DNA of 8,600 bases, taken from NCBI GenBank assembly GCA_900557385.1, contig USSP01000067.1:1-8600 (forward strand), in the 5' to 3' direction. This stretch comes from an uncultured Lachnospiraceae bacterium (lineage in GTDB: Bacteria; Bacillota; Clostridia; Lachnospirales; Lachnospiraceae). Positions 6,601 through 8,600 of this stretch are shown here, piece by piece. How positions within the stretch are numbered: the stretch's first letter is position 1; the number at the start of each line of letters is the position of its first letter. A program made the translations under genes and the position numbers. The notes under the pieces are model-generated. The model saw nothing but the letters and a program-made list of their open reading frames with translations, ran no database searches and was not told where the DNA came from.

Positions 6601-6628
6601 ATTATACAACATCGGAGGGTGCTTTAAA
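6601..6628 (-). promoter_or_regulatory. Putative glgA promoter
   Basis: On the minus strand TTTAAA (6628-6623) and a perfect TATAAT (6606-6601) are 16 bp apart in the 91-bp gap between the Spo0A-like gene and glgA. The -35 matches four of six consensus positions. It would let glgA and the flippase be transcribed independently of the upstream gene. Confidence 0.6.
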
Positions 6629-6631
6629 AGT

Positions 6632-7243
6632 CTAATTTCGATATTGAAGACGGATTTTATCCGCAATGAGTGCAATAAATTCTGAATTGGTGGGTTTTCC
6701 CTTCCCTACATTGATGGTGTAGCCAAACAAAGACTCCAACGTTTCCATTCTCCCCCTGGACCATGCCACCTCAATCGCATGGCGAATGGCACGTTCCACT
6801 CTGCTGGAAGTCGTCTGATATTTTCTGGCAATCGTAGGATACAGAACCTTGGTAATCGATCCCAACATCTCTACATCGGTCACCGACATCATGATTGCTT
6901 CCCGCAAATACTGATATCCCTTGATATGTGCCGGAACACCGATTTCATGGATCATGTCCGTCACATCCTTTTCCAGATCATGTACCTCCGGCTCTTGTTT
7001 CTCCTTTGCCGGCACATCCACAATGGAACATGCCGATGCACTGCGGAATACGGTTCCCTCTCTGTGATGATTTTCCTTATTTTCTTCCTTGCCTGTTCTT
7101 TTTTCTCCTCTTTTTAAATCCCCTGTTTTTCCTGCAGGCACCGTAATCATAATCTGAAATTCCCGCTCGGTGTCCATTAAATCTCCCAAAATCCGGTATA
7201 AATTTTCATTATCTTTGGTAGCAGTCAATTGCAGCTGCTCCAT
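6632..7243 (-). CDS. Receiver-less Spo0A-type DNA-binding protein
   Basis: This 203-residue protein carries a complete Spo0A C-terminal output domain (about 88-203). MIHEIGVPAHIKGYQYLREA (97-116), GSITKVLYPTIARKY (128-142), SRVERAIRHAIEVAWSRG (147-164, recognition-helix region) and KPTNSEFIALIADKIRL (183-199) are near-identical to Bacillus subtilis Spo0A. The phospho-receiver domain is absent: the N-terminal 87 residues hold a short segment with EFQIMITVPAG (28-38) and a charged, probably disordered linker (about 40-66, KRGEKRTGKEENKE), without the acidic pocket or phospho-Asp. Full Spo0A is about 265 residues. Known biology: the isolated C-terminal domain of Spo0A binds 0A boxes without phosphorylation. 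Inference: this protein acts constitutively or is governed by its level. ATG 7243 has an excellent AAGGAGG site, its own promoter, and glgA follows. It is probably a paralogue, not the cell's main Spo0A. Confidence 0.92.
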   Translation of the reverse strand: MEQLQLTATKDNENLYRILGDLMDTEREFQIMITVPAGKTGDLKRGEKRTGKEENKENHHREGTVFRSASACSIVDVPAKEKQEPEVHDLEKDVTDMIHEIGVPAHIKGYQYLREAIMMSVTDVEMLGSITKVLYPTIARKYQTTSSRVERAIRHAIEVAWSRGRMETLESLFGYTINVGKGKPTNSEFIALIADKIRLQYRN

Positions 7244-7293
7244 AATTTCCTCCTTATCTATTCCCTTTTACATTTTATTTTGCGGATAGATAA

Positions 7294-7323
7294 AGTATAA
7301 GAGTTTTCCCCCTATTTTGACAA
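7294..7323 (-). promoter_or_regulatory. Promoter of the Spo0A-like gene, with a 0A-box-like sequence on the -35
   Basis: On the minus strand TTGTCA (7323-7318) and TATACT (7299-7294) are 18 bp apart, about 50 bp upstream of ATG 7243. The -35 lies within GTTGTCAAA (7324-7316), which matches the Bacillus 0A-box consensus TTTGTCRAA at 8 of 9 positions. Binding there would compete with RNA polymerase and suggests negative autoregulation or control by Spo0A, but a match this good is expected a few times by chance in a window of this size. Confidence 0.6.
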
Positions 7324-7357
7324 CCTGCAAGCATCGCAGAAAAATGGCAGATTCTCC

Positions 7358-7795
7358 TTAAACCTTCCTCTTTTCCCCTTTTATTCCCAGCACACCCACT
7401 CCCGATATGGCTGCAATGAGGTAGAAAACCGGCTTGGGAATAGCCGCAAAGTCAACTACTGTTCCGCCGATTCTCATATTATAAATACCCAGAATCCATT
7501 GAAAAACCAACAGCCCAATCGTGGACGGAACCAATAGCTTTCGGGTTTTATCCCGTAAGAATTGTCCGGTATCATGATGCTCCAGATAATATCTCCCACT
7601 CATCCCTGATACAACGAACAATAATGCCATAAACCAGGGATAGACCAGATATTGAAAACCATCCTGCCATTGCTGCTCTTTAAAGGGTCCAACCACACCG
7701 AAGGGCTGCACTCCATTAAACATATAAATGGCATGATAAATGACAACAAGAACAACGGTCATCCAACGGATGTTATCTATGTATGCTTTTCTCAT
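7358..7795 (-). pseudogene. Acyltransferase-3 family membrane protein, 3'-truncated
   Basis: The 145-residue ORF has a clear N-terminus of the acyltransferase-3 (OafA/NolL-like) membrane family: AYIDNIRWMTVVLVVIYHAIY (4-24) carries the family's early Asp-x-x-Arg and conserved His21, and RDKTRKLLVP (81-90) matches the Arg-rich loop before the next helix. About four hydrophobic segments are visible. Full members are about 350-450 residues with about ten helices, so roughly two thirds is missing. Family-like sequence ends near residue 136 (ISGVGVL) and changes to a short charged tail, GIKGEKRKV, placing a deletion junction at about 7385. No remainder is visible before the Spo0A-like promoter. 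The start has AGGAAG about 10 nt upstream. Such enzymes acylate sugars or lipids of the envelope; this copy is probably inactive. Confidence 0.75.
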
Positions 7796-7843
7796 TTTTT
7801 ATATTCTTCCTTTGCAACTATTTTTAACATATTGTAACACAAA

Positions 7844-7868
7844 GAAAGTTGGCCTACGACCAACTTTC
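7844..7868 (-). terminator. Terminator-like hairpin after the methyltransferase gene
   Basis: GAAAGTTGG (7844-7852) and CCAACTTTC (7860-7868) form a perfect 9-bp stem with a 7-nt loop. On the minus strand the stem is followed by a T-rich, interrupted tract (TTTGTGTTAC), and the hairpin lies 66 bp past the stop of the methyltransferase-family gene and before the truncated acyltransferase. The interrupted T-tract makes it moderate rather than strong. Confidence 0.55.
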
Positions 7869-7893
7869 CTTAACACCAAACTTTCCTTAACAC
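7862..7893. repeat. Tandem 15-bp direct repeat, period 17
   Basis: AACTTTCCTTAACAC occurs exactly at 7862-7876 and 7879-7893. The first copy shares its left part with the right arm of the hairpin at 7844-7868, and AAGAAAGTT (7842-7850) is a near-inverted third copy. It may be a duplicated terminator arm or paired protein-binding sites. Confidence 0.6.
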
Positions 7894-7933
7894 GCAGAAT
7901 GAAGTTTTATTAAATATAGTTGTATTTATGTCT

Positions 7934-8542
7934 CTATTTTACCGGCTTTCTACCAAGATAGCGAAATACCTGCTTTTTATATGCTGTGTAAGCTGCTCCA
8001 AAACTGTTTTCAAGATAGCGCTCTTCCTGCAAAATCTGCAAGTGAAGCATCACCATGGCAAACACAGAAAAAGCAAGAGTCAGCAGGTTTCCATACATCA
8101 GAAGCACACCGATATACATAAAGTCAAAGCCCAGGAAAGCCGGATTTCGGCTGTACCGGTAAATACCGGTGGTGACCAACTCGGTTTTGTCCTTGTCAGG
8201 AATGCCTGCCCGCCAGCTATCCTTCATGCACAGAACAGAAAGCAGGAAAACAGCATCGCCCAGCATTCCGATGCAGAATCCGGTGAAACGGGCGTTTGCA
8301 GGCAACCAGTTCCACCCAAATGCAATGGATAAAAGCTGTGCGACAGGAGCGCCGAGAGTAGCAATGCTCATGAGCGTTTCCACAGTATGCAGACCTTTTT
8401 CTTTTCTGCGTCCTATCTGATGTGTGCGAATGCCATGCTTCTTTTGTACCAACATCTTTCCAAAATAAATGCCGTAAAACACCGCCAACACCAGCAATGC
8501 CAGCAGGACATACGGAAAGTGTTCCTCCAATGAAAATTTCAT
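7934..8542 (-). CDS. Isoprenylcysteine carboxyl methyltransferase (ICMT)-family membrane protein
   Basis: This 202-residue protein has about five hydrophobic segments (roughly 11-31, 55-76, 86-105, 135-151, 154-171) and the C-terminal signature of the ICMT/phospholipid-methyltransferase-like superfamily: LVTTGIYRYSRNPAFLG (122-138), corresponding to GxYxxxRHP with Asn in place of the usual His, and QEERYLENSFGAAYTAYKK (172-190), matching EExxLxxxFGxxYxxY. These proteins bind S-adenosylmethionine at the membrane; bacterial substrates are mostly unknown, and protein prenylcysteine is unlikely here. ATG 8542 is chosen because a full AAGGAGG lies 6 nt upstream; the longer frame to 8593 begins at a TTG that overlaps a -35-like sequence. 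The gene is followed by a hairpin terminator, and its own promoter probably lies at or beyond the right edge. Confidence 0.88.
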   Translation of the reverse strand: MKFSLEEHFPYVLLALLVLAVFYGIYFGKMLVQKKHGIRTHQIGRRKEKGLHTVETLMSIATLGAPVAQLLSIAFGWNWLPANARFTGFCIGMLGDAVFLLSVLCMKDSWRAGIPDKDKTELVTTGIYRYSRNPAFLGFDFMYIGVLLMYGNLLTLAFSVFAMVMLHLQILQEERYLENSFGAAYTAYKKQVFRYLGRKPVK

Positions 8543-8557
8543 AGTTAACCTCCTTTC

Positions 8558-8600
8558 TGCGCACGTTTTTTGCGCATAACGAGTTTGTGTCAAGTGCGCG
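8558..8600. promoter_or_regulatory. TGCGC repeats upstream of the methyltransferase gene
   Basis: The self-complementary hexamer TGCGCA occurs at 8558-8563 and 8571-8576, with a third TGCGCG at 8595-8600 on the window edge. A TTGACA (8593-8588, minus strand) lies among them, but no good -10 stands 16-18 bp downstream. The cluster directly precedes the ribosome binding site and could be an operator or a small hairpin. Confidence 0.3.

Noticed and set aside
7325..7345. Short stem CTGC...GCAG as a terminator for the truncated acyltransferase
   Set aside because: Only four pairs, and no T-run on the downstream side of the minus strand.
8543..8593. 17-residue N-terminal extension of the methyltransferase-family gene
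   Set aside because: The start would be TTG within a -35-like sequence, whereas ATG 8542 has a full AAGGAGG at proper distance.
8588..8593. TTGACA as the -35 of a methyltransferase promoter
   Set aside because: The sequence 17 bp downstream is AAAAAC, with no acceptable -10; the real promoter may lie outside the window.

Overview
The window looks like chromosomal sequence from a moderate-GC, spore-former-related Firmicute, most likely class Clostridia and plausibly Lachnospiraceae. This rests on recognised proteins (RqcH/NFACT, a Spo0A-type DNA-binding domain, bacterial GlgA, a SpoVB/YtgP-type flippase, YicC/YloC) and on strong AAGGAGG-type ribosome binding sites. The family-level placement is inference. 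No RNA genes, intact insertion sequences or CRISPR arrays were seen.

Layout. Positions 1-534 (-) hold the 5' part of a yicC-type endoribonuclease gene that runs off the left edge. It diverges from rqcH (696-2435, +), with back-to-back promoters between them. rqcH converges on a flippase gene ending at 3409, and the 973 bp between the two stop codons is an accessory pocket. It contains a 35-residue hydrophobic peptide ORF resembling type I toxin/holin-like peptides, with its ribosome binding site inside a perfect 9-bp inverted repeat. It also holds a very AT-rich stretch with one or two unrecognised ORFs that may be a single frameshifted gene, and a cluster of about 34-bp elements with inverted ends, mostly spaced 64 bp apart.

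From 3409 to the right edge everything is on the minus strand. In transcription order: an isoprenylcysteine-methyltransferase-family membrane protein (8542-7934), a terminator-like hairpin, a truncated acyltransferase-3 gene (7795-7358), a receiver-less Spo0A-type DNA-binding protein (7243-6632), glgA (6540-5095) and the flippase gene (5073-3409). glgA and the flippase are 21 bp apart and are probably co-transcribed.

Functional reading. The left half serves RNA and ribosome quality control (YicC, RqcH). The right half pairs a Spo0A-like DNA-binding protein with glycogen synthesis and an envelope lipid-linked-sugar flippase. The most interesting items are the Spo0A output domain without a phospho-receiver (its own promoter carries a 0A-box-like sequence over the -35) and the unexplained repeat cluster in the accessory pocket.
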